A DNA stretch of 64,000 nucleotides from Bacteroidales bacterium UBA6229 (GTDB taxonomy: Bacteria > Bacteroidota > Bacteroidia > Bacteroidales > F082). Shown here piece by piece: positions 27,701 through 37,131 of the stretch. The translations under genes were made by a program, and so were the position numbers. How positions within the stretch are numbered: position 1 is the first letter of the stretch; each line of letters begins with the position of its first letter. Below the pieces are notes generated by a model that saw only the letters and a program-made list of their open reading frames with translations, had not been told where the DNA came from and searched no databases. The DNA lies in the NCBI GenBank assembly GCA_002440975.1, contig DJWN01000103.1:14776-78775 (forward strand), in the 5' to 3' direction.

Positions 27701-27961
27701 TTACATGAAAACGATCAGCAGACAAACCACGATAGCAAAGAAGGCAACACCTTCGATAAGAGCCGCCGACACGATCATATTTGAACGAATGTCGCCGGCA
27801 GCTTCGGGCTGACGTGCAATTGATTCCAATGCGCTGCGACCAATCTGGCCGATACCCATACTGGCGCCAATGGTGGCAATACTTGCACCAAGGCCGGCTG
27901 CCATTTTTGCAATTGGAGTTAAATCGCTAACTGCTTGTAACAAAATGGTTAATAATTCCAT
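27701..27961 (-). CDS. atpE: ATP synthase Fo subunit c
   Basis: An 86-residue hairpin of two hydrophobic helices joined by the polar loop ARQPEA. Glu70 in AALIEGVAFF is the ion-carrying carboxylate. The residue after it is Gly and the position five on is Phe, where sodium-binding rings have Ser and Tyr, and the helix-1 Gln of sodium types is Ile when aligned from ARQ. This points to proton coupling. Many copies form the rotor ring, which makes the terminator-like hairpin after the gene noteworthy. Confidence 0.95.
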   Translation of the reverse strand: MELLTILLQAVSDLTPIAKMAAGLGASIATIGASMGIGQIGRSALESIARQPEAAGDIRSNMIVSAALIEGVAFFAIVVCLLIVFM

Positions 27962-27997
27962 GATTGTAAATATTAATGATTAATAAATGGGTTAATT

Positions 27998-29119
27998 TTA
28001 ATGATGTTCTTCCACTGCCATTCCAAAATAAATAGCTGACAACAAGGTAAATACATAGGCCTGGATAAATGCTACCAGCAATTCCAGGAAATTAATAAAA
28101 ATTGAAAGCAGGATAGAAATGATTGACATCCCATATCCGGCATAAACACTGGCCTGCCCAAAAACAAAGATCAGGCTGATAAATCCAAGTATGATAATGT
28201 GGCCTGCCGTGATGTTTGCAAACAAACGCACCATCAGCACAAAGGGTTTCGTAAACACACCAACGAGCTCAATCACAGGCATCAAGGGCAATGGTACCTT
28301 GAGCCACCAGGGAACGCCTGGTGTGTTGAAAATGTGAGCATAATAATTTTTGTTGCCCGTGAAAGTGGTGATGAAAAAAGTAAACAGAGCCAGAACACCT
28401 GTTACAGCAAGATTTCCGGTTACGTTTGCTCCAAAGGGAAAAATCGGGATCAGGCCCAGCAGGTTGTTGAAAAAGATAAAAAAGAACACCGTAAACAAAT
28501 ACGGTAAAAATCGTTCGTAATGCTTTCGGCCAATAGCCGGCAGGGCTACCTCATCACGGATAAACAAAATGATCGGCTCAATGATGGATTGAAATCCTTT
28601 AGGTGCCTTCCGCTCACGCCTGCGATAGGATTTGGCTACACCCAAAAAAATCAGGACAACAATAGTGCTGTATATAATAACTGCCAGCGAATTCTTGGTA
28701 AGCGAGAGATCGATTGGCTGAATAAAGTTACCGTCAGCATCGCGTTTCACAATTTTTCCTTTTAACATGCCTTCCCGGGCTATCTCAAAGCCTTTGTAAG
28801 CTGCCTTGCCATGATGAAATTTTGATGACAGAAAGAAATGCCATTCACCTTCATCATACAGTATAACAGGCAAAGGAACCGTGATGTGCGTGTGTCCGTA
28901 ATCAGCAATATGCCATTCATAGGCATCAACGATATGTCCGATGATAATTTCTCCGGCATTCAGGTCTGCTTTTTCCATTTCATCCTCAGTATGCTCTAGT
29001 ATCTGGTGCAAATCTTCATCAGCACGCGCATTTAGTGACCAGGCAAAAAAACCAATAAGCAGAATCGTTGCTATGTAACTTATTGATCTGCTTCTAATTA
29101 TTCCTTTATGGATCGCCAT
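27998..29119 (-). CDS. atpB: ATP synthase Fo subunit a
   Basis: A 373-residue membrane subunit. A signal-like first helix and a ~110-residue periplasmic segment (HTHITVPLPVILYDEGEWHFF) precede the usual five or six helices, a longer N-terminus than E. coli AtpB and usual in Bacteroidota. KPFVLMVRLFANITAGH contains the essential Arg that faces the c-ring Glu. First gene of the minus-strand operon atpBEFHAG. No atpI-like gene precedes it. Confidence 0.95.
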   Translation of the reverse strand: MAIHKGIIRSRSISYIATILLIGFFAWSLNARADEDLHQILEHTEDEMEKADLNAGEIIIGHIVDAYEWHIADYGHTHITVPLPVILYDEGEWHFFLSSKFHHGKAAYKGFEIAREGMLKGKIVKRDADGNFIQPIDLSLTKNSLAVIIYSTIVVLIFLGVAKSYRRRERKAPKGFQSIIEPIILFIRDEVALPAIGRKHYERFLPYLFTVFFFIFFNNLLGLIPIFPFGANVTGNLAVTGVLALFTFFITTFTGNKNYYAHIFNTPGVPWWLKVPLPLMPVIELVGVFTKPFVLMVRLFANITAGHIIILGFISLIFVFGQASVYAGYGMSIISILLSIFINFLELLVAFIQAYVFTLLSAIYFGMAVEEHH

Positions 29120-29365
29120 TTATGTGGGTTGATTCAAGGGGTTAGAAATTGGCTGCAATTTTACGAAAGAATCCTTGAATAGGAAAGTATTTTTTATGAA
29201 TTTCTTTGTAAAGCAGCTTGTTGCATAAATTTTTTACCTTTAGTGCTCAAAATGATTACTTTAAAATGATTCTAAATTAGCTTGTTTTGCTGCCTTTGCT
29301 GTCAGATTGTTGTATCTTCATAGATTGAAAAATTCTTGAACACGAAACTCAAAAAACTGAATATT

Positions 29366-29857
29366 ATGAAAAAAATTTTACCCTTTGTGTTTCTACTATT
29401 TTTAGGAGCCTGCAACCATTGTCCCACCGATCGGGCAATTGCCAACGAAATAGAAACCATTGAAAACCTGCTTGAATCCTATGTAATAGCACTCGAAAAC
29501 GAGGACTTTAACATGATTGAACAAAGCTGGGCAGCCAACGACAGCATTATTCTTATCGGAACCGATAGCCACGAAAAACTGATGGGCTGGGAAAACATCC
29601 GCAAGGCATACCGTAACCAATTTAACAGCATTTCGAACACCCTCATTTCTACCAGCGATCAGTTTATCCGCATCAACTGCACGGGCAATACGGCCTGGTT
29701 TACCAAAACCATGAATTATAATTTTATGTACGACAGTGTGGCACACAGCTTCGAAGGCCTCCGGTTTACGGGTGTGCTGGACAAAAATGATAAGGGACAG
29801 TGGAAGCTGATGCAGGGGCATCTTTCCATTCCGGCACAGATCAACATTGGCAAATAA
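29366..29857 (+). CDS. NTF2-like (SnoaL/DUF4440-type) lipoprotein
   Basis: A 163-residue protein from ATG 29366. The N-terminus MKKILPFVFLLFLGAC is a lipoprotein signal with lipidated Cys16. The mature part has the SnoaL-like pattern: an initial helix (IENLLESYVIALENEDFNMIEQSWA), ILIGTDSHEKLMGWENIRKAY, and strands ending GQWKLMQGHLSIP. The fold is a cone-shaped pocket seen in many enzymes and binding proteins, so no function can be named. The open frame begins at a TTG ten codons upstream, which would bury the lipoprotein signal. Confidence 0.75.
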   Translation: MKKILPFVFLLFLGACNHCPTDRAIANEIETIENLLESYVIALENEDFNMIEQSWAANDSIILIGTDSHEKLMGWENIRKAYRNQFNSISNTLISTSDQFIRINCTGNTAWFTKTMNYNFMYDSVAHSFEGLRFTGVLDKNDKGQWKLMQGHLSIPAQINIGK

Positions 29858-29906
29858 AAGCAAAAAAGTTTTCCTGATAAAAACACAACAAAGTTTCGAA
29901 AAGCCC

Positions 29907-29914
29907 TAACTTTG
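29907..29914 (+). promoter_or_regulatory. Putative -7 element of ppa (TAACTTTG)
   Basis: TAACTTTG followed by GCGCCC, 28 nt before the ATG of the pyrophosphatase gene. Confidence 0.5.
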
Positions 29915-29942
29915 CGCCCACTAACCGCAAGCTGAAAAACTT

Positions 29943-30611
29943 ATGTCAAAAATCATGGATCCCATTGGCAGGCTGATGGGTTTACGTTACAAATCGCATC
30001 CCTGGCATGGTGTCGAAATTGGCTCTGATGCACCGGAAGTCGTAATCTGTTACATTGAGATGGTTCCAACAGATACCGTAAAATACGAAGTAGATAAGGT
30101 TTCGGGATACTTAAGACTCGACCGGCCACAAAAATACTCAAATGTGGTTCCTGCCTTATACGGCTTTGTGCCCCAAACATTTTGTGCCAGTCGTGTTGCC
30201 GAGTTTTGTAATCAAAAAACAGGCCGTACCGATATTACCGGCGATCGCGATCCATTAGATATTTGTGTGCTCACAGAGAAAGACATCACACATGGTGATA
30301 TCCTTGTAAGAGCCAGACCTATTGGTGGTTTCAGGATGATCGATGGCAACGAGGCCGATGATAAAATTGTCGCCGTGCTGGATAATGATGCCGTTTATGG
30401 CGGGTATCGCGATATGACTGATTGCCCCGATCTGGTAATTGACCGGCTGAAACATTATTTCCTTACTTACAAAGATTTGCCCGGTAAAGAAAGTAATGTA
30501 GAAATAACACATGTTTATGGCATTGAAGAAGCCCAGGAAGTAATTAAACGTTCGATAGACGATTATCATCATAAATTTGACAACCTCGACAGCTTTTTAT
30601 CGGAAGTATAA
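29943..30611 (+). CDS. ppa: Inorganic pyrophosphatase (family I)
   Basis: A 222-residue soluble enzyme hydrolysing pyrophosphate. The signature GDRDPLDICVL near residue 100 supplies metal-binding Asp residues, and ADDKIVAVL and YKDLPGKESNVEI are further family blocks. Residues KYEVDKVSGYLRLDR form the N-terminal active-site strand. Slightly longer than E. coli Ppa (176), mainly at the N-terminus. Monocistronic and convergent with the exporter operon. Confidence 0.94.
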   Translation: MSKIMDPIGRLMGLRYKSHPWHGVEIGSDAPEVVICYIEMVPTDTVKYEVDKVSGYLRLDRPQKYSNVVPALYGFVPQTFCASRVAEFCNQKTGRTDITGDRDPLDICVLTEKDITHGDILVRARPIGGFRMIDGNEADDKIVAVLDNDAVYGGYRDMTDCPDLVIDRLKHYFLTYKDLPGKESNVEITHVYGIEEAQEVIKRSIDDYHHKFDNLDSFLSEV

Positions 30612-30677
30612 TATTCAAAAAAAACACGCAGCCGAAAAACTCCGGCCACGGGTACCAAACCAACACACAACAAAGCG

Positions 30678-31760
30678 CTACAGAGTAGCAGCTTTTATCT
30701 TATCGGTTTCTGATAAACCTTCGATTATTTCGATGTTGATTCCATCAGAAAGACCGGTTTTTACAATGCGTTTTTCAAACTGTTGAGGAGCCACTTCTAC
30801 CTCCACATACGTAGTATCCTTTTCGATCAAAAGATAGCCTTCGTTTACGGCCAGCACCTGATCCTTACGTTCCAATACGATATCAGCATTGGCACTATAT
30901 CCTGCCCTGATAAACTGGTTTTCTTTTAAATCGACAGCTGCCCTGATCTCGAACTGGATGGTTCCATTTTCTTCAATTCCTTTTGGTGAAATATGCTCCA
31001 ACACGGCATCAAAGGTTTCATTTTCGATGGCACCGATAGTCATGATAAGCGGCATTCCCTCGCTAATTTTACCCACTTCGGATTCATCCACTTTCCCTTC
31101 AAAAATCATCTCACTCATATCAGCGATGGTGGCAATTACTGTTCCATTATTGAAAGTATTGCTCTCAATTACAGAATTGCCTTCCTCAACGGGCACGTCC
31201 AACACCATACCATCAATTGTCGAACGGATTAGCGTATTTGTTACGTTACCGGCTTTTTTGGTAGCCCCTTCGCGGATAAGCTGCAGGTTATCCTCGGCTG
31301 TTTCCACCTCTTCGTGTGCATTGCGAAAGGCGATATCAAAGGTCAAGAACTCTGCCTCCGGAATAACTTCTTGCTCATACAAGGATTTATACCTTTCGTG
31401 ATTTTTACGTGCTTCTTCAAGCTGAATTTTTGCCCTTTTCACGCGCGATTCAGCATTGTTGAGGTTGATCATATCCGGAATAATTTTTACCCTGGCAATC
31501 AGCTGATCTTTTTTTACCTCATCGCCGGGCTCAACAAAAATTTCTTCGATAATCCCGGAAACCTTTGGTGTGATTTCGATCTCCTTTCGTGGAATAACCG
31601 ATCCGGTAGCAACAGTTTTTCGAATGATATCTGTTTTGAAAGCTGTTGTGGTTTCAAACACAACCGGTTCGGCCTGCGATTTCTTGTAGAGATAAACGAT
31701 AGTGCCTACAAATACGACAACAATCACAAGAATGACAGCAATTTTGAGAATAGTTTTCAT
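30678..31760 (-). CDS. MacA-like periplasmic adaptor (HlyD/RND membrane-fusion family)
   Basis: A 360-residue adaptor: N-terminal transmembrane anchor (ILKIAVILVIVVVFVGTIVYLY), a lipoyl-like half (KEIEITPKVSGIIEEIFVEPGDEVKKDQLIARV), a helical hairpin of ~100 residues, the second lipoyl half (STIDGMVLDVPVEEGNSVI), then beta-barrel and membrane-proximal domains. It would link an inner-membrane MacB-type ABC pump to an outer-membrane TolC-like channel. It is the last gene of a four-gene operon of which two genes are broken; its own frame is intact. No TolC gene is present nearby. Confidence 0.85.
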   Translation of the reverse strand: MKTILKIAVILVIVVVFVGTIVYLYKKSQAEPVVFETTTAFKTDIIRKTVATGSVIPRKEIEITPKVSGIIEEIFVEPGDEVKKDQLIARVKIIPDMINLNNAESRVKRAKIQLEEARKNHERYKSLYEQEVIPEAEFLTFDIAFRNAHEEVETAEDNLQLIREGATKKAGNVTNTLIRSTIDGMVLDVPVEEGNSVIESNTFNNGTVIATIADMSEMIFEGKVDESEVGKISEGMPLIMTIGAIENETFDAVLEHISPKGIEENGTIQFEIRAAVDLKENQFIRAGYSANADIVLERKDQVLAVNEGYLLIEKDTTYVEVEVAPQQFEKRIVKTGLSDGINIEIIEGLSETDKIKAATL

Positions 31761-31794
31761 AAGTAATCGAATTTATTTTGTGTGTTATTTGGAT

Positions 31795-33060
31795 TTATTC
31801 ATAACGAAGTGCATCAATAGGTTTTATGCTTACAGCTTTGCGTGCCGGAATGAGGCCGGCTAATACACCTGAGAATACCACAATGGCCAAAGCCACCACA
31901 GCCACCTGAAAATCAACAACCGGATGCATAAACATGGTCTCCTGATTTCCGGGTTCGGGCAGGTTCTTATCAATAAGCTCCATGATCAGCACCCCAAAAA
32001 CCAAGCCTGCATAACCGGCAATACTGGTTAGCACAACAGATTCGGTAACAATCTGAGAGATTACCTTCAGAGGTGAGGCTCCCAGGGCACGCATAATTCC
32101 AATTTCTTTGGTTCGCTCCTTTACAATTACCAACATGATGTTTGAAATGCCAATCACACCGGCCAACAAAGTTCCGATACCAACAATCCAAATCAATCCG
32201 TTTATGCCCATAAACAAACCTGTCATCTGCTTAAATTCCTTTTCGAGATTTACTGATCCAACAGCTCTATGGTCGTCAGGCGAAACACTATGACGTTCCT
32301 TTAAAAGTTTGGATGCCTTTTGCTCAATAACACTCACATCCACATCGGGTTGAGAAGTGAGCGCAAACCAGGCTACGATATTCCCATAATTATATACTTT
32401 CTGTAAGGTTGTAAATGGGATATGAATACTTTGTTCTTTGTCGCCGCCGAAATTAAAATTCATGTTTTTGGGTTTAAAAACACCAATAACCTGAAAATAA
32501 ACTCCTCTTATCCTGATGTATTTCCCGATGGGATTTTCGTCTTTTTCGAAAAGGACTTCATATACCCTTCGGCCAATCACAGCAACTTTTTTGGCATGAT
32601 TGATATCATTTGCGTTGAGGAATCGTCCCTGAACCATTTCGGCCGGATCGATCTTGTTCCATTCGGGATAATCACCATAAATATTAAAAGCCCCGGCATT
32701 TTGCTTATAAATCACATTATTTCCTGCTTGTCGTCCACCACCTTCGAGGCGAGGAGCCACCAAACCCATTTCAGGAATATTATCCTTTAAGGCCTGAATA
32801 TCGTCGTTTCTAAAATAATATCGTCTGTTTCTGGGAAATCCTTTATAGGGCTCAGTGGTGGGTCGGGTCCACATGAAAACGCTATTTGTTGCCAAATCGC
32901 CCAAGCCGTATGTAATGCCATTTTCGAGTCCATTGCCTGATCCCAGCATGATCATCAGCCTGAAAATGCCCCAAAACACCCCGAATGCCGTGAAGAAGGT
33001 TCGGACCTTATTTTTGGCCAAACTACTCCATATCTCGTACCAGCGATCGCGATCAAACAT
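31795..33060 (-). CDS. MacB-type ABC transporter permease (intact copy)
   Basis: A 421-residue FtsX/MacB permease: N-terminal helix (FFTAFGVFWGIFRLMIMLG), a periplasmic MacB-PCD domain (residues ~50-270), and three C-terminal helices (GINGLIWIVGIGTLLAGVIGISNIML, KERTKEIGIMRALGASP, GLIPARKAVSIKPIDALRYE). It lacks a fused ATPase, so it depends on a separate ATP-binding gene, which upstream is a pseudogene. Paralogue of the broken permease just upstream; 34 nt before the adaptor. Confidence 0.85.
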   Translation of the reverse strand: MFDRDRWYEIWSSLAKNKVRTFFTAFGVFWGIFRLMIMLGSGNGLENGITYGLGDLATNSVFMWTRPTTEPYKGFPRNRRYYFRNDDIQALKDNIPEMGLVAPRLEGGGRQAGNNVIYKQNAGAFNIYGDYPEWNKIDPAEMVQGRFLNANDINHAKKVAVIGRRVYEVLFEKDENPIGKYIRIRGVYFQVIGVFKPKNMNFNFGGDKEQSIHIPFTTLQKVYNYGNIVAWFALTSQPDVDVSVIEQKASKLLKERHSVSPDDHRAVGSVNLEKEFKQMTGLFMGINGLIWIVGIGTLLAGVIGISNIMLVIVKERTKEIGIMRALGASPLKVISQIVTESVVLTSIAGYAGLVFGVLIMELIDKNLPEPGNQETMFMHPVVDFQVAVVALAIVVFSGVLAGLIPARKAVSIKPIDALRYE

Positions 33061-33079
33061 AGCTCATTTATTAATTAGT

Positions 33080-34309
33080 TTATTCATCCCGCAAGGCTTC
33101 GATCGGTTTTATAGCAGCAGCGCGTCGTGCAGGAATAAAACCAGCCAGTGCACCGGCAATAATCAGCAGCAAAGTGGCTCCAAGCGTGATAGAAACAACC
33201 ACTTCGGGCTCTCTGAAAAAAGGTGTTTGAATATAATCTGAAACCAGCTCGAGCAATCCAACCCCGACAACCAGCCCGAAGTATCCTGCAAAGGCAGTGA
33301 TCAGAACAGCTTCCTGCAAAATCAAACTGATAATGCTGCCAGGTGTGGCACCAAGTGCTTTGCGGAAGCCAATTTCTTTGGTGCGGTCTTTCACCACTAT
33401 CATCATAATATTACTTACGCCTACCACACCGGCTGTGATTGTACCAATGCCAATCACCCAGATAAATAGCCTGATACTGGCAAAAAGTTTCTGAAACTTG
33501 GTAAACTCTTCGACGCTGTTCCAAAAAAACATGGCATTTTCATCCTCAGGATCATACCTGTGCAGGTTAGCCATTTTGGTTTTGATGTCGTCTTCTATCT
33601 TTTTTGCCTCTTTTTCGTTGGCGTCACCTACTGTTACTACCATCCCATGAATATTCCTTTCGCCGCCAAAAACAGTTTGTGCCGTGGCAATAGAGATATA
33701 AACCAATTGCATATTGTCGTCTCTTCCGTCATCATCCACAAACACGCCAATCACCTTAAATGGCATCCCGTTTATCTTGATATACTTGCCCAAAGGATCT
33801 TCGGTTTTAAACAACGCATCGCCAACCAATTTACTGATCAATACATTCTTTCGCTTATAACGTTGGTCATTTTCATTTAAAAACCTTCCATTCAAAAGAG
33901 TAAGTTTTTCGACCTGTTGATAATCAGGGTGTACGCCGCGTATAGCATACGATCCGGATTGTTTTTTGTATGCCAGCACATTGCTCCACACATGGTATCG
34001 ACCACTGATTTGATCCAGTCCGTTAACATGTGTCTTCAGAAAATCATAATCCTCATTTTTCATCCTGATATTTCGTCAGGGCTTATTGCCTTTGTAGGGT
34101 TTGCTTGTTTGCCCGTTCCATATCCAGATGGCATTGGTAGCCGATGAACTAAACTGGTTTTCGACCCCTTTTTGTAAACCAATTCCGGAGCCTTGCAAAA
34201 TGATCAGCATAAAAATACCCCAGGCCACCGAAAACCCGGTAAGAAAAGTGCGAAGCTTATTCTTCTCAATGGTATTAAAAATCTCCTGCCATTTGTCAAT
34301 ATCAAACAT
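33080..34309 (-). pseudogene. MacB-type ABC permease broken by one in-frame TGA
   Basis: Read straight through, this is a single 409-residue frame with the same layout as the neighbouring permease. It starts [21 protein letters not shown] and continues to KPYKGNKP, where a TGA (34078-34076) interrupts; the same frame resumes RNIRMKNEDYDFLK without any shift and ends GFIPARRAAAIKPIEALRDE. A single base change from GGA, CGA or TGG explains it. Many genes here end in TGA, so recoding is unlikely. The C-terminal 327 residues have an ATG available but would lack the first helix. Confidence 0.85.
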
Positions 34310-34320
34310 ATACCGTGGGA

Positions 34321-35032
34321 TTAAATGGTTTTTTCATACTCAGAATGATGAACAAAATGCCCATTTTTGGGATCTTTCTCAATCTTTCCATCATGCAAAT
34401 GGATGATGCGCTGGGTTTGATGCGCAATATCATTTTCGTGCGTCACGATGATTATGGTAATTCCGATTTTGTTGATCTGCGTAAAAAGTTCCATCACCTC
34501 CTGCGAGGTCACACTATCAAGTGTTCCGGTTGGCTCATCGGCCAGAATCACTTTTGGATTTCCGATGAGAGCCTGTGCAATTGCCAATCGCTGCTTCTGT
34601 CCGCCCGAAAGTTTGTTGGGTAAATGATCGGCCCAGGGTAACAAACCTACTTTCTCGAGGTTTCTCTGGCAATTTTATTCCGTTTTCGTCGTGGAACACC
34701 CTGATAATACAGTAGAAGAGCAACATTCTCGATAGCGTTTTTAAAGCTAATCAAATTGAATGACTGAAACACAAATCCCAGATGTTTGTTGCGCAATTGG
34801 GCAGCTTTGGTTTCGTTCAGGTCTTTTACCAGTTTACCGTCCAGAAAATAATCCCCGCTGTCGTGCACATCGAGCAGGCCGATAATATTGAGCAGGGTTG
34901 ATTTTCCGGAACCGGACGAACCCATCACAGCAACCATCTCGCCTGACGTAACTTTCAGATCAATACCTTTTAAAACATGTAAACTGTTGTACCGGTTTGA
35001 TAACTTTTATGTATGCCATTGAATTGAATCAT
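34321..35032 (-). pseudogene. ABC transporter ATP-binding protein (MacB/LolD type) with two frameshifts
   Basis: The start is MIQFNGIHKSYQTGT at 35032. A one-base loss around 34985-34995 throws the frame off, after which LHVLKGIDLKVTSGEMVAV and the Walker A GSSGSGKST continue in another frame. A second one-base loss near 34661 separates RRKRNKIA from YLEKVGLLPWADH. The last part is intact: signature LSGGQKQR, Walker B VILADEPTG, and the switch His in VTHEND. Without repair no full ATPase (~230 residues) is made, so the exporter operon has no working ATPase of its own. Confidence 0.85.
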
Positions 35033-35211
35033 GTTGTGGTCGGATATTGGTACTATCACAAAATTTGACAACAGAATATCATAAACAATGCCAAAAAATC
35101 ATATCGCATTGATATACTGTCGTTTAAAACAATTTATTTTAAGTACTCTAACCAGTCTTTTTGTACGAAAAGTGTGCGTGAACGCTCAGAAGTATTCGAT
35201 TTCGAACAGTG

Positions 35212-36351
35212 TTATCCGAGCCAATGCAAAAAAGTTGCAACCAGAAATCCAAGGTAATTTCCAACGGCATAACCAATAATTCCGATGCTTAATCCCGGAA
35301 GCACAAGGGCTCTGTTGTTGAGGGCTGCGGTTATCACCGGAACAAAAGGCGGACTACATATCAAAGCTGTTGAAGTTACCATAACCGTTTCGTTATCAAT
35401 CCTGAAAAAGTAGGCCAACACAACATGAAGCAATAAAGAGCCAAAGACAACCAGGGTGATGTAATAAATAAGCTGAGGGGAAGCAGTAAGCATTTCGTCA
35501 ATGTTGACCATGGAGCTAACAGTAACACTAAAAACCAAAATAAAATACATTCCAAGGTCGAAGCTATGGGATGAATTTCGCAACACAGGAACAACAGACC
35601 CCAGCATTCCAAAACTTGTGATTAGCAGCATGGTGGTGGCCATCATCAGATTTTCCGGAACCAGACTGCCGAGTCCGGCTGATACACCTACAATCATTAC
35701 TGAAGCTGTTGCTAAAAAAATAATGTTTATCAGTTTTCCCTTGATTGGATTTGGATCAGAAACGTTTAGCTGATCCGCATTAAGCTCCCTTTTGCCGGTA
35801 AATGCGGGAAGGAACATCCCAAATAGTTTTTGCCCCAGAAGCAGGAGAAAAAGCAAATAAAATCCCGAAAGAAGCATGTCGTAGGTATGCGTCAGCAGGT
35901 AGGTATTTTCATCCACATCCAAGATCAATTTTAAGGAAGCCAGATTGGGAGTGCCACCTGTGTAAACACCTACCAACATCCCTCCAATTTTCCAGAGTTC
36001 CTTGTTGGTATCCTGAAACAAGGCAAAACCCAAAAACACCATGACAACCACGGAGATCACTGCCAAAATCATCGATTTGAATCCTGTTTGTGCGAGCAAT
36101 TTCCATTGGCTAAGTCTGGATCCAAAAAGTAGTAAGGGAATAGCCAAAGGGATACTTAAATTCATCACCCATTCCTGCATAACGCCCGCACCCTCAGGAA
36201 TAATCTTTAATTGGCCAAGTATCAATCCTGTCACATAAGCTACCAACACCGTTCCCAGACGATTGATCCAGCGAAAATGTTTTGAAGCCTTCTTTATCAG
36301 AACAGGACTTACAAGATAAAACAAAAGAAGTAGGATTGTTTTGAATTCCAT
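35212..36351 (-). CDS. DUF819 family membrane protein
   Basis: About 379 residues with ten or so hydrophobic helices. The blocks GGTPNLASLKLILDV, MLLITSFGMLGSVVP and the late CSPPFVPVITAALNN match the DUF819 (YjcL-like) family, possible secondary transporters with inverted symmetry. The substrate is unknown. ATG 36351 is chosen over one five codons upstream because the first hydrophobic helix follows at once. Upstream of the broken exporter operon on the same strand but 179 nt away; that gap shows no gene. Confidence 0.8.
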   Translation of the reverse strand: MEFKTILLLLFYLVSPVLIKKASKHFRWINRLGTVLVAYVTGLILGQLKIIPEGAGVMQEWVMNLSIPLAIPLLLFGSRLSQWKLLAQTGFKSMILAVISVVVMVFLGFALFQDTNKELWKIGGMLVGVYTGGTPNLASLKLILDVDENTYLLTHTYDMLLSGFYLLFLLLLGQKLFGMFLPAFTGKRELNADQLNVSDPNPIKGKLINIIFLATASVMIVGVSAGLGSLVPENLMMATTMLLITSFGMLGSVVPVLRNSSHSFDLGMYFILVFSVTVSSMVNIDEMLTASPQLIYYITLVVFGSLLLHVVLAYFFRIDNETVMVTSTALICSPPFVPVITAALNNRALVLPGLSIGIIGYAVGNYLGFLVATFLHWLG

Positions 36352-36394
36352 GCCAAAAAAGAGCAAAGGTAATTATTACCACTTAACAGCACGA

Positions 36395-36424
36395 TTGGCA
36401 GCATAGCACAATTGCTTATTTTTG
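36395..36424 (+). promoter_or_regulatory. Putative promoter of the RNase HI gene (-33 TTG, -7 TATTTTTG)
   Basis: TTG at 36395-36397, 19 nt, then TATTTTTG at 36417-36424. Only 4 nt separate the -7 box from the ATG, so the mRNA may be leaderless or nearly so. Confidence 0.5.
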
Positions 36425-36428
36425 TGCC

Positions 36429-37049
36429 ATGGCAGCAAAACAAAAATATTATGTTGTATGGGTTGGCAACAAGCCCGGCATTTACTCCAGTTGGGATGCC
36501 TGTCGCAAGCAGGTAGAAGGCTTTCAGGGAGCTCGCTATAAAAGCTTTACGAGCGAAAAAGAAGCGATACAGGCTTTTGGTTCAGGTCCTGAAAATTACA
36601 AAGAAAATCAAGTTGCCAGAAGCTTTACCAGCCATCCCAATCCTCCCATCGGAAGTTCAATCTGTGTGGATGCAGCCTGTTCGGGTAATCCCGGAAAGAT
36701 GGAGTACAGAGGTGTTTTTACAGAAACAAACACCGAACTTTTTAGAAGTAAGGTTTACGAACAGGGGACCAATAATATTGGTGAGTTTTTGGCTATTGTC
36801 CATGCTCTGGCCTGGCAACACAAGAACAAAACCAATTATCCCATTTACAGCGATTCGCGTAATGCAATCAACTGGGTGAGAGCTGGTAAAGCCAAAACAA
36901 AACTGCCTATGAACCCAAAAACAAAAGCACTTTTTGAAGTAATTGCGCGGGCCGAAAACTGGCTTAAAAACAACAGTTTCCGGTTACCTGTTTTAAAATG
37001 GGAGACGGATCAATGGGGTGAAATTCCAGCTGATTTTGGCCGGAAGTAA
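36429..37049 (+). CDS. Ribonuclease HI with N-terminal viroplasmin (hybrid-binding) domain
   Basis: A 206-residue enzyme. Residues 1-~50 (KYYVVWVGNKPGIYSSWDACRKQV, FTSEKEAIQAF) are the viroplasmin/HBD domain that grips RNA-DNA hybrids, more usual in eukaryotic RNase H1. The catalytic domain follows with VDAACSGNPG (first Asp), NNIGEFLAI (Glu), YSDSRNAI (second Asp) and WGEIPADFGRK (last Asp). It removes RNA from hybrids such as primers and R-loops. This form is, to my memory, standard for Bacteroidota. Confidence 0.92.
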   Translation: MAAKQKYYVVWVGNKPGIYSSWDACRKQVEGFQGARYKSFTSEKEAIQAFGSGPENYKENQVARSFTSHPNPPIGSSICVDAACSGNPGKMEYRGVFTETNTELFRSKVYEQGTNNIGEFLAIVHALAWQHKNKTNYPIYSDSRNAINWVRAGKAKTKLPMNPKTKALFEVIARAENWLKNNSFRLPVLKWETDQWGEIPADFGRK

Positions 37050-37090
37050 CATCCTTGAAAAATCTATTCAACCAAAAATCCAAATATTTT

Positions 37091-37098
37091 TATTTTTG
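37091..37098 (+). promoter_or_regulatory. Putative -7 element of the GldH-like gene (TATTTTTG)
   Basis: TATTTTTG followed by CAA, 33 nt before the ATG at 37132. No matching -33 box is clear. Confidence 0.4.
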
Positions 37099-37131
37099 CA
37101 ATACAAATAGAATCACGTTAACTGATTAATT

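Noticed and set aside
27701..27961. Sodium-specific c-ring
   Set aside because: Gly and Phe occupy the positions of the sodium-binding Ser and Tyr, and the helix-1 Gln aligns with Ile, so proton coupling is favoured.
34076..34078. TGA as selenocysteine or recoded codon
   Set aside because: No selenoprotein family, no visible SECIS-like need, and TGA is a normal stop for many genes here. A nonsense mutation is simpler.
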